Shown: positions 1 through 10,363 of the stretch, piece after piece
How positions within the stretch are numbered: position 1 is the stretch's first letter
Layout of the letters: the number at the start of each line of letters is the position of its first letter
Source of the DNA: Eleusine coracana subsp. coracana
Lineage: Eukaryota > Streptophyta > Magnoliopsida > Poales > Poaceae
Direction of reading: 5' to 3'
DNA: 64,000 nucleotides
Assembly: GCA_032690845.1 (NCBI GenBank)
Contig: CM064426.1
Span: 65,944,631-66,008,630, forward strand
Notes under the pieces: generated by a model
The model's input: only the letters and a program-made list of their open reading frames with translations
What the model was told of the DNA's origin: nothing
Database searches by the model: none
Translations under genes and position numbers: made by a program

Positions 1-690
1 AACAACCTATTTCTCTCACCACGCTATCTTTCTTTCACATTATAAAAAAATCTATGTGACACTGTATGAGACGAATTATGAGACTGCCTACGTATAGCAT
101 TGTACCTACCTTATGCTGGAGCTCTTCATCCCTTGCTACCTGTTTCTTTGCTTCTTCAGTTGGAAGTGTTGGGTGCAATGCACCATAATGCTGCAATTTC
201 AGAAACTTCGTTTAAATGGTTGAATTCACACTTTCCCAACTTAATCTTTTTTTAATGAATATTGTGGTCCTAAGTTGAATTTTGTCCCTTTTATTCCTTG
301 ACGCTGGTCCCAAATAAAGGTGCTTGAACATTAAAGGAATGAATTAAAGCGATAGAAGATGTTCTACAGAAGGATGGTCTAGCTCATTGATGATATTGAT
401 GTGTTCTGTAGCTGTATTAAATATAGATTACTGACAAAATCCAATCCATAAACCACCCACTAAATGATGAGATGAATCTATTAAGCCTAATTAGATCATA
501 ATTAGATAATATGATGCTACAATAAACATCTCCTAATGATGACTTAATTAACCTTAATAGAGTTATCTTGCAAATTAGCATCCAATCATGTAATTAATTT
601 TATATTTAGTTTATATTTAATCATGGTATTTAGAGTTTGAAAGATTGATATGATAGCACTAAAATTTAGACATTAGAAAATGAACACACC
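1..690. other. AT-rich stretch, no gene seen
   Basis: The stretch is AT-rich with many short stops in all frames. I see no coding pattern, terminal repeat or RNA gene. It looks like ordinary intergenic grass DNA. Confidence 0.6.
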
Positions 691-918
691 CTTATTGATT
701 CGCTTATTGATGAGCCTCCAACAATGACGGTTGGGGGATGATGATTTGGATCCACTATACGATTCACTTATTGATGAGCCTCCTGCAATGAAGGGCACTA
801 TCATCCTGGAAGGTATGGATGCTTTACAGGAGAAAAAGGAGGAAAAACCTGTCAGACGTAGGGGCCTCCAGAGAAAAGTTAGAAACGCAACATCGAAGAA
901 ACTTTATGAAGGACACAA
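691..918 (+). other. Unrecognised coding-like fragment with an internal repeat
   Basis: A 31-base segment around 697-727 is repeated at about 763-793 with few differences (66-bp spacing). It encodes a DSLIDEPP-type peptide both times. The second unit lies in a short open frame from 731 to 922 whose predicted product is acidic at first and then rich in K and R. I do not recognise the family. It may be the remnant of a repeat-containing protein gene cut off by the transposon that starts at 919. There is no clear promoter, and coding status is doubtful. Confidence 0.25.
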
Positions 919-1999
919 CTAGTGCTGTCCAAACGGACCACCTAGCACGGCCTGGCCCGAGCATGAAAGGGCCCAACCCATTTAATTTTGGATCGGCATG
1001 ATACGAAATTTATTTTAAATCGTGTCGTGCTAGCCACGTGCCTAGGTATCGGCCCAAGGCATGACACAAAATTGGTGGACCATGTCGGGCCGGTCCATTA
1101 GACCCGCTAACACAATCAGCCTGTAGAAGCCTGTAGACACGAGAGAATGGCAACAGGAGCGGCTTCGCCCTCCGCGTGGCACGGAGTGGGACCGGAAGGA
1201 GGCCTCACCCTCGGCACCACAACGGCGGCGTACGGAGCTGGCCTCCGTGAGGAGCGCAACAGGTGGCGGCTTCAATGGCGGCGAGGGAGCAGCTCCAATG
1301 GTAGTGGGAAAGCGGTGGCGCGTGTGCACAGCGGGGAGGTGGCGGCACGCGTGTAGAGCTGGGAGGCGGCGGCACTTGGGAAGGCTGCGGTGGCTCGGGA
1401 GAGGAGCGATGGCGATGCGGGGCTGCGGCGGCGCTGGGAGCTCCGACGGCAGCGGGAAAGCGGCGGCGCGTGCACAGAGCGGGGAGGCGACGGTGCTTGC
1501 GAAGGCTGCGGTTGGCGGTGTCATGGGAGAGGAGCGACGGTGACAGCTACGAAGGGCTGTGACTGCGATGCGGGGTTGCGGTGGCGCGGGGAGCAGCTCT
1601 GACAACTGCGGGAAAATGGCGGCATGTGCGTGACAGCCTGACCTGGGGTTCCGCTTCGAGTGGAAGTGGAGGGTGGAGACCAGAGTGCTGGGTTGGCCTG
1701 CTGGACTGCTTGACGGGCTGTTGAATATGCTGACTCAGGCCAAAAGTATGCTGACTCATTGTTGAGCCATATCAGGCTATTTTATTGGGCTGTGGCATTT
1801 CTGTGCTTGACCGGGCCGAGGTTAAACGGGCCATGCCCATGCCGTCTATCAGGACGCACTCTCGGCCCAAGCACGTCACACAACTTTGTACCGGGCCAGC
1901 CCAACATGAAATTAAATGGATCATGCCGTATTTGAGCCGGACCAAAAATTGCCTGCTTCGGGCCAGCCCGCTTGGCACGGCCCATTTGGATAGCACTAG
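919..1999. mobile_element. Non-autonomous TIR DNA transposon, hAT-like, about 1.08 kb
   Basis: The left end (CTAGTGCTGTCCAAACGG) is matched in inverted orientation by the right end (CCATTTGGATAGCACTAG). Both ends carry about 100 bp of GGCCCG-rich subterminal sequence that is also inverted. The flanks ACACAACT and GCAGAACT agree at 6 of 8 bases, which would fit a decayed 8-bp target duplication as in hAT elements. The interior (about 1140-1620) is very GC-rich with GGCGG runs. Its open frames on both strands look compositional rather than coding, and no transposase is present. The superfamily assignment is an inference from TIR style and duplication length. Confidence 0.6.
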
Positions 2000-2039
2000 G
2001 CAGAACTCCAACGAGAAGAATCTGACCGTCAGGGTTGTG

Positions 2040-2405
2040 CGGCCGAAAGCGAGCTCCCAGCTGAGACATCAGGAACAGGAAGCAATAGCTGAGATGATAC
2101 ACACACGCCGCCTTGAGCCCACGGCACCACATGTCGGCGTCGACGCACTCGCACAACTTCTCCTCGCACATGAGCCTGAGGCGCTGGAGCTTCAACTGTT
2201 GAACCTGTGTGCTGCCGCGAGCAATCCCTGGACCATCGCCGCGGCATCGTCCTTCTCCTCAGTTGTCTCTGGCGCCGGCAGGGCGTCGGTGCACATATGT
2301 AGTGGAGCAAGGATTTGAAGACCTTTGGATCCATACTTGGACCTCTATGCGGCGCAGGGACGACTTCTCCATAGCAGTGTGCGGCTCAGCTCTTTCCACT
2401 TCGAA
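2040..2405 (-). pseudogene. MATH-BTB (BPM-type) gene fragment, frameshifted
   Basis: Read on the minus strand, the fragment carries the BTB/POZ-to-BACK junction typical of grass MATH-BTB proteins, which are adaptors that bring substrates to CUL3 ubiquitin ligases. It starts with a block like RRIEVQ, then MDPKVFKSLLHYI, an acidic linker (EEKDDAAAM), and LRLMCEEKLCECVDAD followed by RGLKAACVYHL. These blocks sit in three different frames, so at least two frameshifts are present, near 2292 and near 2192. The MATH domain and most of the BTB domain are missing. The right end of the hAT-like element lies within 50 bp of its 3' side, and the grass BPM family is large, so a decayed member or a transposed fragment are both possible. 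Recognition rests on remembered family motifs, without an alignment. Confidence 0.6.
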
Positions 2406-2500
2406 GTATTACTCCGTCACGGCAAAAAAAAAAAAAAATCTCAAGTTGTCTTTTTTTTTTCTTGTGATAAATTAAAAATCTTAGTTATCTTTAATCTTTA

Positions 2501-2540
2501 CTAGCAATTTACCTGTGCGCTGCAACGGGTATTAAAAATT
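2501..2540 (-). mobile_element. Helitron 3' terminus (minus strand)
   Basis: Read on the minus strand the sequence has a GC-rich imperfect stem (CCCGTTGCAGCGCACAGG), a short AT spacer and then CTAG, followed by T. This is the standard Helitron 3' end. The body would lie to the right. I could not find its 5' TC end, and the LTR element at 3440 may be nested inside it. Confidence 0.5.
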
Positions 2541-3439
2541 CCATAATAAAGGAGGCTGGTAACTAAACCAAAAACTTATTCAAATATATGAACCAAATAA
2601 AATGAAAACTTATAGATAAAAAAATGGTACCTTGGACGTGACTTTTGGAGTTTAGCATATTAGTTAAGTAAGGTAATAATGGACAATATGTTAATGAAGC
2701 AATTAAAATGATCATATTTTCATTAAATTTACAAACATCAAGTGCTAAAAATAACGAAAAAGCTACACAAAATTGTTCTAAATCTGAAAAAGTTCTTTTC
2801 ATACAGAACATATAAGCAAACAAATCTACCCATTGCTTCCATACATTTTCCTTCCCTTGCAATTGGCCACATGATGAAGTTAACATAACTAACAAATACC
2901 AGTCTCGAAACTTGTTTTGTCTCGATAATGAAAGCATCTCCAGAAGCAACCATGACAGCAACATTTTTTATGAAATAGAAATTACAAATCCTAGTTCATA
3001 AATGTGTTTTGAGTGGTGGTATTCTGTATAAAACATTGTAATACCAACTGGCCTCAAGAATAGCCTTCTTAAACACATGTTATGCTAAGGGTCCGTTTAG
3101 TATGATTAAGATTCTTTGAGAAACAAAAGTGTTTCTATTTCTACCTAAATACTTTTTGATTCCTTTTTGGATTTGGGTTCAGCAAACTGAGGGAAAATAT
3201 TATTGAATTGACCCATATCTGATTTTGGTACAATTACGCATCCGTACTCCTCCCAATAGGACCATTTGGTTGTACTGTAATATTTTTTCCCCATAATATT
3301 AGGTAATGTATTATCGCAACATACTGCTTTAGAAAATGTCATTATAAACTACATGTTCCATGACAACCATCATCCCCTATGTGTGAAATTATAATGCCAA
3401 ATATCCAAATAGAGTATATATTTTTTTTAAAAAAAAGAT
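2541..3439. other. No gene seen; possible Helitron interior
   Basis: The stretch is AT-rich. An open frame of 133 codons on the minus strand (2563-2964) matches no family I know and has no supporting signals. A GGGTCCGTTT motif at 3091 resembles a MITE or hAT end but has no partner. Confidence 0.4.
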
Positions 3440-3849
3440 TGTGGGATACTTGCTCTACGGGTATCCTTAGACAAGACTAAGTCGGTAGCCGATCGGGTAC
3501 TTCATCAACAAGGAAGCCGACCGACTCGGCTTGGAGCACAAGACATTTAGAGATAGACTTTCTATATAAATCCTTGTAGATTATGAATAGAACTCTTCAT
3601 GTACCCCCATGCCGACCGGATATATAAGGCGGCAGGATACCCTCCATCGAGGGACAAGTCAAGCACACCACACGATAAGCACACGACACAAGTTTCACAA
3701 TATCAATACAATACACAGAACACAAGACGTAGGATTTTTACTCTCATCGAGAGGGCCCAAACCTGTATAACTCGGCGTCTTGTGTTACCATCATAGTTCT
3801 TAGTCTCAACGTAGCCCTATATATTTACTGCCGATCTCAAGCTTCGACA
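3440..3849 (+). repeat. 5' LTR of Tat copy 1
   Basis: The LTR begins TGTGGGATAC and ends CTTCGACA. It is matched over its full length by 13881-14289. It contains a TATA-like motif at 3621. Confidence 0.93.
3621..3628 (+). promoter_or_regulatory. LTR TATA-like box (copy 1)
   Basis: TATATAAGG lies in the middle of the LTR and is conserved at the same place in the other three Tat LTRs (14061; minus strand near 34590 and near 45366). It probably marks the retroelement promoter. Confidence 0.55.
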
Positions 3850-3866
3850 GTTGGCGCGCTAGGAAG
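3850..3866 (+). other. Primer-binding site (copy 1)
   Basis: GTTGGCGCGCTAGGAAG follows the LTR directly. The matching place in copy 2 reads GTTGGCATACCAGG and in the third element GTTGGCGTGCCAGG. This is the usual tRNA primer position; I did not assign the tRNA. Confidence 0.7.
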
Positions 3867-3901
3867 GGGACAAGGCTCACCGGGATTCTCCGTCGACTAC
3901 G

Positions 3902-5700
3902 ATGACCGAAATTTCCATCATTCAGTACTCACCGAACTTTAAGATCTCCTTTGGATCGCTCGACTTCACGGTTGGTGATAATGGAGCCCTAGATCTAGAA
4001 TACCACAGATCCGACTCGGCCGCAGCCGTCTCCATGACGCGATCACCGAGTTCGTCTGGCATGATCCCCGCATTAGTTCCACTCGGATCTGAGGAAGAAG
4101 GTCCTTCCTTCGGGAATGATTCAGGATCGGATCGGTCCTTTGATGAGGACTCGGTTGGATCTGCTTACCCATATCCCCATACTGTCAACATGGTGGATAT
4201 AGTAGATCCTGTGGATGGAGACCAAGATGGTGACCAAGACAGTGAACAAGAAGGTAACCCCGTCGATGGCCACCCGAATCAACTAGCCGAAGGAGGTCAA
4301 CAGGAGGAGAACCCTCCAGTTGATGACTTATCGGTCAGTCACTGCCGTCGACCAAGAGGGTCGCGCGGTTCACACAACGCACGTCGATTGGATCTCGGTC
4401 CAGACCTTGAAGTGGATGGCATCAAGGTCTATCACACTCCTCAAAATAACATCATCAGGGCCAAAACTTTGCTCGACACTCTAATGGTCGATTCGAATTA
4501 TCAAACCCCTACGATGCAGAAGGCGGTGGCTATGCTTAAGGCTGCTACGGCTCACGAGGCCGCAAAATCTCAGTAGGTCACAAGCTCTAGTCATGCATCT
4601 TCACGAGGTCGGCATAGGTGTGAAGATCTAAGAAATTCTTCTCAGTATCCGTGATGGACGAGATACCAGCAACTCTCCTTATGAAGAGCACGCTCGGGAG
4701 AACCAACGTATGAGGAAGAACGCCGTGATTGGAGAACGGATGACCGACGGGATGACCGATAAGACAACCAACGAGGGGACCATCAAGATCTTCCTCCAAG
4801 AGACAACCGTGATGACCGTCGTCAACATGACAATCGGGATCGGCGCGATAACGATGATAATGACCATCGGCAATGTCGTCATGATGATGATGTTGGTCTG
4901 CGACACGACCACCATCCAACTCCGTCTCTAGACTGGCATAGGCGGTCGCCGAGGCCTACTGACAACAAGATCGATGGCATCAAAGCTTACATCCCTAGGC
5001 TTCGCATAGCTCGATGGCCAAAAGGATTCAAGCCAGTCCTCATAAAAAAATACGATGGTCAGACCAACCCTCGAGAGTGGCTGCAGCTCTACAGCACGGC
5101 GATTCAGTCGGCTAGAGGTGATTCTTACGTAATGGCTAATTACCTTCCGATCTGCCTAGATCCAGCCGTTCGGATATGGTTCACATCTCTTCCGGAGGAG
5201 TCAATCACGTCTTGGGGAGACCTCAACAAGAAGCTCATAGAAAGCTTCCAAGCTACCTGCAATCGACCGGACAACCACTTCGACCTCACTCGGATCAAGT
5301 AGAAGACCAATGAACCTCTTCGTGACTACATCAAACGATTTTGCACTAAGAAGACTGAGATCCCCAATGTCCCAGACCAACAAATTATTGCTGCCTTCCA
5401 AGGAGGGATCCGCAGTAATGATTTGGTTCGAGAGATTGGTCGGAGGAATCATGATGTCAAGCTGACCGCTCAAGAGTGCTTCGAGATCGCTGACAAGTTC
5501 GCATCTGGTGAGTCGGCATTCGATGACATCCGGGAAAAAGCAAGGAGAATCGGTCAGACAAGCCCGAGTCCTCCAAGAAGGACAAGAAGAGGAAGTCTGA
5601 CAACGCGGTTCACACGGTGGACCAACTTCGGAAGAACCCTTGAACAAACCAACCGTCCATGGATGAGCTGCTGTGTGGCCTGTGCCTTTGGCACCTAAAG
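3902..5700 (+). pseudogene. gag of Tat copy 1 (interrupted)
   Basis: Encodes the capsid-type Gag that would package element RNA. The ATG at 3902 starts a 224-codon frame that ends at TAG 4574-4576, where copy 2 has a serine codon. A charged R/D/H-rich linker follows. The conserved retrotransposon gag domain (PF03732 type) begins near 4980 with IPRLRIARWPKGFKP, then YDGQTNPREWL, YLPICLDPAVRIW and LPEESITSWGDL. TAG at 5300-5302 interrupts it after LTRIK; the third element (60652-63601) has CAG there. A one-base deletion near 5535, relative to copy 2, shifts the following basic region, and a further TGA replaces a CAA codon near 5641. Confidence 0.85.
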
Positions 5701-6665
5701 GGAAACCACAAAGCGAAGGATTGCTATCGACTAAAGGGTTTTGCAACAGCTGCGCTCAAGATGGCTAAAGGTCCCCTGAGGCGCAATAGCAAAAACAAGA
5801 CCAAGGACGATGGCCACAAGGATGATTCAGGAGAGTTCCAGGAGCCCCGGAAGGAAGTCAACTTCATCTTCGGTGGCCCGGATGCCTATGTGTCCACGCG
5901 CAAGCAGAAGCTGGAGCTTCGGGAGATCAACTCGGTGGAACCAGCTGCGCCTCAAATTATGAGGTGGTCTGAGATTCCGATCACCTTTGATCGGTTGGAT
6001 CATCCCAAGCATATACCGAAGCCGGGTCGATACCCACTGGTACTTGCTGCACGATGAAGGAGGTAAAGTTCAACAAAGTACTCATTGATGGAGGAAGCAG
6101 TTTGGACTTAATCTTCACCAAGACTCTTAAAGAGCTCGGTCTGTCAGTCAATGACCTCCAGTCGAGTTCTTCACCTTTCCATAGGATTATACCTGGTAAG
6201 ACTTCAGTTCCTATTGGACATGTCAGTCTGCCTGTCACCTTTGGTACCCGTGAAAACTTCAAGACCGAGCGCATTCTCTTCCAGGTGGCAGATTTTGACT
6301 CAGCATATCATGCTAACATCGGTCGACCGGCGATGGCTAAATTCATGGCTGTCCCGCATTATCCATATCTCACTCTCAAGATGCCAGGCCCGAACGGAAT
6401 AATCTCCCTCCACTCTGATCTTCGGAATTCTTTCGATTGCAATGCACAGAGTTGTGAGATGGTCAATAAACAGTTGATGCTGTCCGACCAGAAGGAGATC
6501 CAGAAGGCAGTCAGCATGGAGGAGCAGACTGGAGCGGCGGTTCCAGTAAAAAAGCCTACCAAAGACAAGATTCAGACTGATGACATCCAAACCAAGGAAA
6601 TCTTGCTCGATCCTGAGGACCCCAATAAGGTAACTTATGCTAGGGCCAACCTCAACGAGAAATAG
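5659..6665 (+). pseudogene. gag zinc knuckle and aspartic protease region (copy 1)
   Basis: The first part has a knuckle-like CGLCLWHLKGNHKAKDC motif (Cys-Cys-His-Cys order, spacing altered), then a lysine-rich stretch. The protease active site is LIDGGSSLDLIF, with DGGS in the place of the usual D-S/T-G, as in many plant Ty3 elements. IIGRP-like and FMAVPHYPYL blocks follow. Compared with copy 2, one base is missing at about 6050 (AATM became AR-stop), which splits the frame. The second frame ends at TAG 6663-6665, a stop also present in copy 2. The protease would cut the Gag-Pol precursor. Confidence 0.82.
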
Positions 6666-7904
6666 GAACTCGCGCTCACTCTTTTCCTCCAGGAAAATAG
6701 GGACATCTTTATATGGAAACCATCTGACATGCTAGGAGTTCCTAGAGAAAAGATTGAGCATCAGTTAAGGGTACCTCCTGGGGCTACCCCCGTCCGGCAG
6801 AGGCTTAGAAGATTCGCACAAGACCGCAAGGACGCCATGAAGGAGATAGTTAGACTATTAGATGCAAAGTTTATAAAGGTGGTGTATCATCCCGACTGGT
6901 TAGCAAATCCAGTCCTTGCACCCAAGAAGAATAAAGAATGGAGGATGTCTGCTGATTATACCTATCTCAACAAGGTCTGTCCTAAAGACCCCTTTACTCT
7001 TCCTCGTATTGATCAGATTATAGACTCAATAGCCGGGTGTGAGCTCTTAAGCTTTCTGGATGCCTATTCAGGCTATCACCAGATCCCACCGAAGGTTGAA
7101 GATCAGATTAAAACTTCCTTCATAACACCCTTCGACACCTATTGCCATATCATAATGCCTTTTGGTCTGAAGAACGCTGGCACGACTTACCAACGGGGTA
7201 TTCAACGCTGCCTTGCTACTCAGGTCGGTCGGAACGCAGAAGCGTATGTTGATGACATCGTTGTCAAGACTTGGAACATCATGGAACTTATTTCTGACCT
7301 GGCAGAAACCTTTGACAATCTGAGACATTATGCAATGAAGTTGAATCCTAAGAAGTGTGTTTTTGGGGTTCCTTCAGGAAAGCTACTCGGCTACATCGTT
7401 TCGAAACGAGGTATAGAAGCCAACCCAGATAAAATCAAGGCGATCCTTGATATGGGGCCACCTAATTCTCAAAGGGATGTTCAGAAGCTGACCGGATGCA
7501 TGGCGTCCCTGAGTCGCTTTATTTCCCGACTAGGGGTTAGAGGGTTACCTCTTTTCTGACTGCTTAAAAAGCAGGATGACTTCATCTGGACCAAAGAGGC
7601 GCAATCGGCATTGGATGAGTTGAAGGTTTACCTCAGCAGCATTCTAGTATTGGTACCTCCAGAGCCAGGAGAAAAACTTCAACTTTACATATCGGCCACA
7701 ACTCAGGTTGTGAGTATTATTTTAACAGTCGACCGAGAAGAAGAGGGACATATACAAAAAGTACAACACCCGGTCTATTTTGTGAGTGAGGTCCTTGGTG
7801 CCTCTAAAGCAAGGTATCAACAGATCTTGAAGTTGTTGTATGCATTGTTGATCACCTCCGGGAAGTTGAAGCATTATTTTCAAGCTCATCCAATCGAAGT
7901 CTAG
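6666..7904 (+). pseudogene. Reverse transcriptase and RNase H (copy 1)
   Basis: The reverse transcriptase would copy element RNA into DNA. Seen in order: the gypsy RT entry block (PVRQRLRRFAQDRK), FIKVVYHPDWLANPVL, ADYTYLNKVCPKDPF, LLSFLDAYSGYHQI, and the catalytic YVDDIVVKT near 7250. The thumb region ends in GLPLF followed by TGA at 7557-7559, where copy 2 keeps arginine. The RNase H1-like domain follows (VYLSSILVLVPPEPGEKL, KHYFQAHPIEV) and stops at TAG 7902-7904 in place of a glutamine codon. The catalytic RT residues look intact, but the protein cannot be made whole. Confidence 0.88.
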
Positions 7905-8566
7905 ACCTCCTTCGCACTCGGCACAGTGCTGCACAATCGAGAAGCCGAAGGAAAAATTGCCAAGTGGGCAGTCGAACTTGGTTAATATACCATTACGTTC
8001 GCACCTCGGTCGGCTATAAAGGGACAAGTGTTAGCTGATTTCGTTGCTGAGTGGACAAAGATTCAAAATCCACCTACTGCACAAGATATCGAGTATTGGA
8101 AAATGTACTTCGATGGATCTCTTCAATTACAAGGAGCTGGTGCAGGAGTCGTGTTTATCTCACCCACTGGAGAGAAGCTTTGATATGTCCTTCAGGTGAT
8201 GTTTTGCGTGTCCAATAATGCTACAGAGTATGAAGCCCTTCTACATGGTATGTGCATTGCCGCGTCACTCGGCATCAAGCGCCTTGACGTCTTTGGTGAC
8301 TCGGCTTTGGTCATTAATCAGGTCACTAAGGATTGGAACTGTGTGGATGACAATATGAGTGCTTACTATCAAGAAGTAAGGAGGCTCGAAGATAAATTCG
8401 ATGGATTGAAGTTCACGCATGTTCTTCGAAACAATAACCAAGCGGCAGATGAATTGGCTAAGATGGGATCATCCCGGTTTGCTGTCCTGCCAGGTGTTTT
8501 CTTACACATTCCAGATTCCCCCCACGATGTCTCTTCGATCGGATGTATTAATGAGTGTTGTCACTG
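7905..8566 (+). pseudogene. Second, archaeal-type RNase H domain (copy 1)
   Basis: A second RNase H after the first is a mark of the Tat lineage. Visible blocks are MYFDGSLQLQGAGAGVVF (first acidic residue), NNATEYEALLHG (glutamate), VFGDSALVINQ (aspartate) and NNNQAADELAKMG. The reading is broken by TAA at 7983-7985, by TGA at 8181-8183 where related elements have arginine, and by an extra C in the C-run 8518-8523 that shifts the frame before the integrase. The TGA is shared with copy 2. Confidence 0.83.
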
Positions 8567-9834
8567 ATCTTGTTGGTGATGACAACATGGACACCGATTG
8601 GCGCAACCGACTCATCCAATATTTGGACAAGGGAACAATATCTTCGGATCCTATTGAGCAACGGAGGTTAGAGACCCGATGCCGGGGATATCTGTTGGTG
8701 GGAGACCAACTCTATAAAAGAGGAGGTTCAAACATCTTGATGAGATGCATCTCAATACCAGAAGGCCAAAAGTTGGTAGAAGAAATTCATTCCGGGATAT
8801 ATGGCAATCATGCGGCTTCCAAGACTTTGGTCGGCAAAGCTTTCCGGCAAGGGTTTTATTAGCCCACGATGGTCGAAGACGCACACCAGGTCGTTCAGAA
8901 GTGTGAAGGTTGTCAATTCTTCGCTCAACAAATGCATGTGCCTTCACAGCAACTTCAGATGATACCTTTGACTTGGCCCTTTGCTGTCTGGGTGCTTGAT
9001 ATTGTTGGTCCTTTCAAGAAAGCGCCAGGTGGGTTCACTTATCTGTTCGTTGCTATTGATAAATTCACCAAGTGGATCAAAGCAAAGCCGGTCAGCCAGA
9101 TAACATCGAAGAAGGCAACCGAGTTTGTCAAGGATATCTTCACTCGATTTGATATTCCTCATGATATCATCACCGATAATGGCACTCAATTCACGTCAGT
9201 GGAGTTCCGTGACTTTGTCGTTGAGATGGGAATAAAAATCCACTTTGCATCAGTGGCTCATTCTCAAAGCAATGGGCAGGTTGAACGGGCCAATGGTATG
9301 ATTATTCAAGGATTGAAACCGCGGATATTTGATAGACTTAAGCGTTATGCCGGTCGGTGGGTCAAAGAATTGCCTTCAGCTCTAAGGAGGCTTCGCACAA
9401 ACACCAATCGGGCTACTGGTCAGTCACCTTTCTCATTGGTCTATGGCTCAGAGGTTATGTTGTCGACCGAGGTCAGTCTTGTTTTGGCATGGGTTCAGGC
9501 GTATGATGAACAAGTTTCTGAGGAGAATCAAAAGATTGATTTGATTGCATAAGAGGAGTTGCGTGATCGCGCTCTGTTTCGGTCGACACTTTGCCAGCAA
9601 GGCTTAGGTCGATATTATGATAAAAACGTACGTAATCACCACTTCCAAGTTGGAGATTTAGTGCTTTGCCGAGTGCAGTCAACGAAGAACCAGCATAAGC
9701 TTTCTCCAAAGTGGGAAGGACCATATGTGGTAAAGGAAGTCACTCGCCCGGGGGCTTACCGATTGATGTACGAAGACGATGATGATATACCAAATTCCTG
9801 GAACATAAATCAGCTACGTCGTTTCTATACTTAG
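8567..9834 (+). pseudogene. Integrase (copy 1)
   Basis: Integrase would insert the element cDNA. The HHCC zinc-binding domain is visible (EIHSGIYGNH, then KCEGCQFF). The DDE core shows LDIVGPFKKAPGG, then IITDNGTQFTS and SNGQVERANGM. The C-terminal part (DLVLCRVQSTKNQHKLSPKW) ends at TAG 9832-9834. TAG at 8860-8862 stands where copy 2 has tryptophan, and TAA at 9550-9552 where copy 2 has valine. The frame is otherwise open, so the damage is a few point mutations. Confidence 0.87.
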
Positions 9835-10363
9835 TTATTCTGTTATATAATTATACATTATTTCTGAATGAAACTTTGGTCTTTTTGATGAAAGATTTTT
9901 TGATGATTTTCATTCTATATTATCTCGATTCCTTAATTCATTTTATTAAACATGCGAGCCAGGGGGCTAGTAATAATGTCCCACCTTAGGCTAACCTCAT
10001 TTTGGTTTTAGACTATTTTCCGACCGATTTCTTCTCTTTGAATACGGTCTTCACTTTTTTGGTCTAATGTCTATACATCATGGTTATACACTTTATACTG
10101 CACATCAGACTAGCACTACACTAAACCTAGAGCCAAAGTACGAGAGGTCATGTGTTGATTTGTCGACTCTGCTTGTTACGCGGTTACGAGTCACAACCTA
10201 ATATGTTAAGGCAGACTAATGCACTTTGAGTTTCTCAGTGACAAAAACATACTTATGATATTTTTATCAATCTTTTAAAGCTGTTAAGCATGAAACTAAT
10301 TTATATACAGGTAACATTGTTTCATTACATAGATATTACCAATGTTCTATAGCATTGTAGGAT
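9835..10363. other. Spacer between pol and antisense gene (copy 1)
   Basis: The spacer is AT-rich and non-coding, and is conserved in copy 2 at about 38615-39176. The two convergent genes of the element would terminate here. Confidence 0.6.

Noticed and set aside
1042..1605. 187-codon minus-strand frame and several overlapping plus-strand frames
   Set aside because: They lie in the GC-rich interior of the TIR transposon, overlap on both strands and encode low-complexity Ala/Pro/Arg-rich peptides; open only because stops are rare in GC-rich DNA.
3091..3440. MITE starting at GGGTCCGTTTAG
   Set aside because: The opposite inverted end and a target duplication could not be found.
6663..6665. 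Programmed stop-codon read-through between protease and RT
   Set aside because: The stop is shared by both copies, but so are two others inside domains, and all fit methyl-cytosine deamination; no read-through context could be shown.
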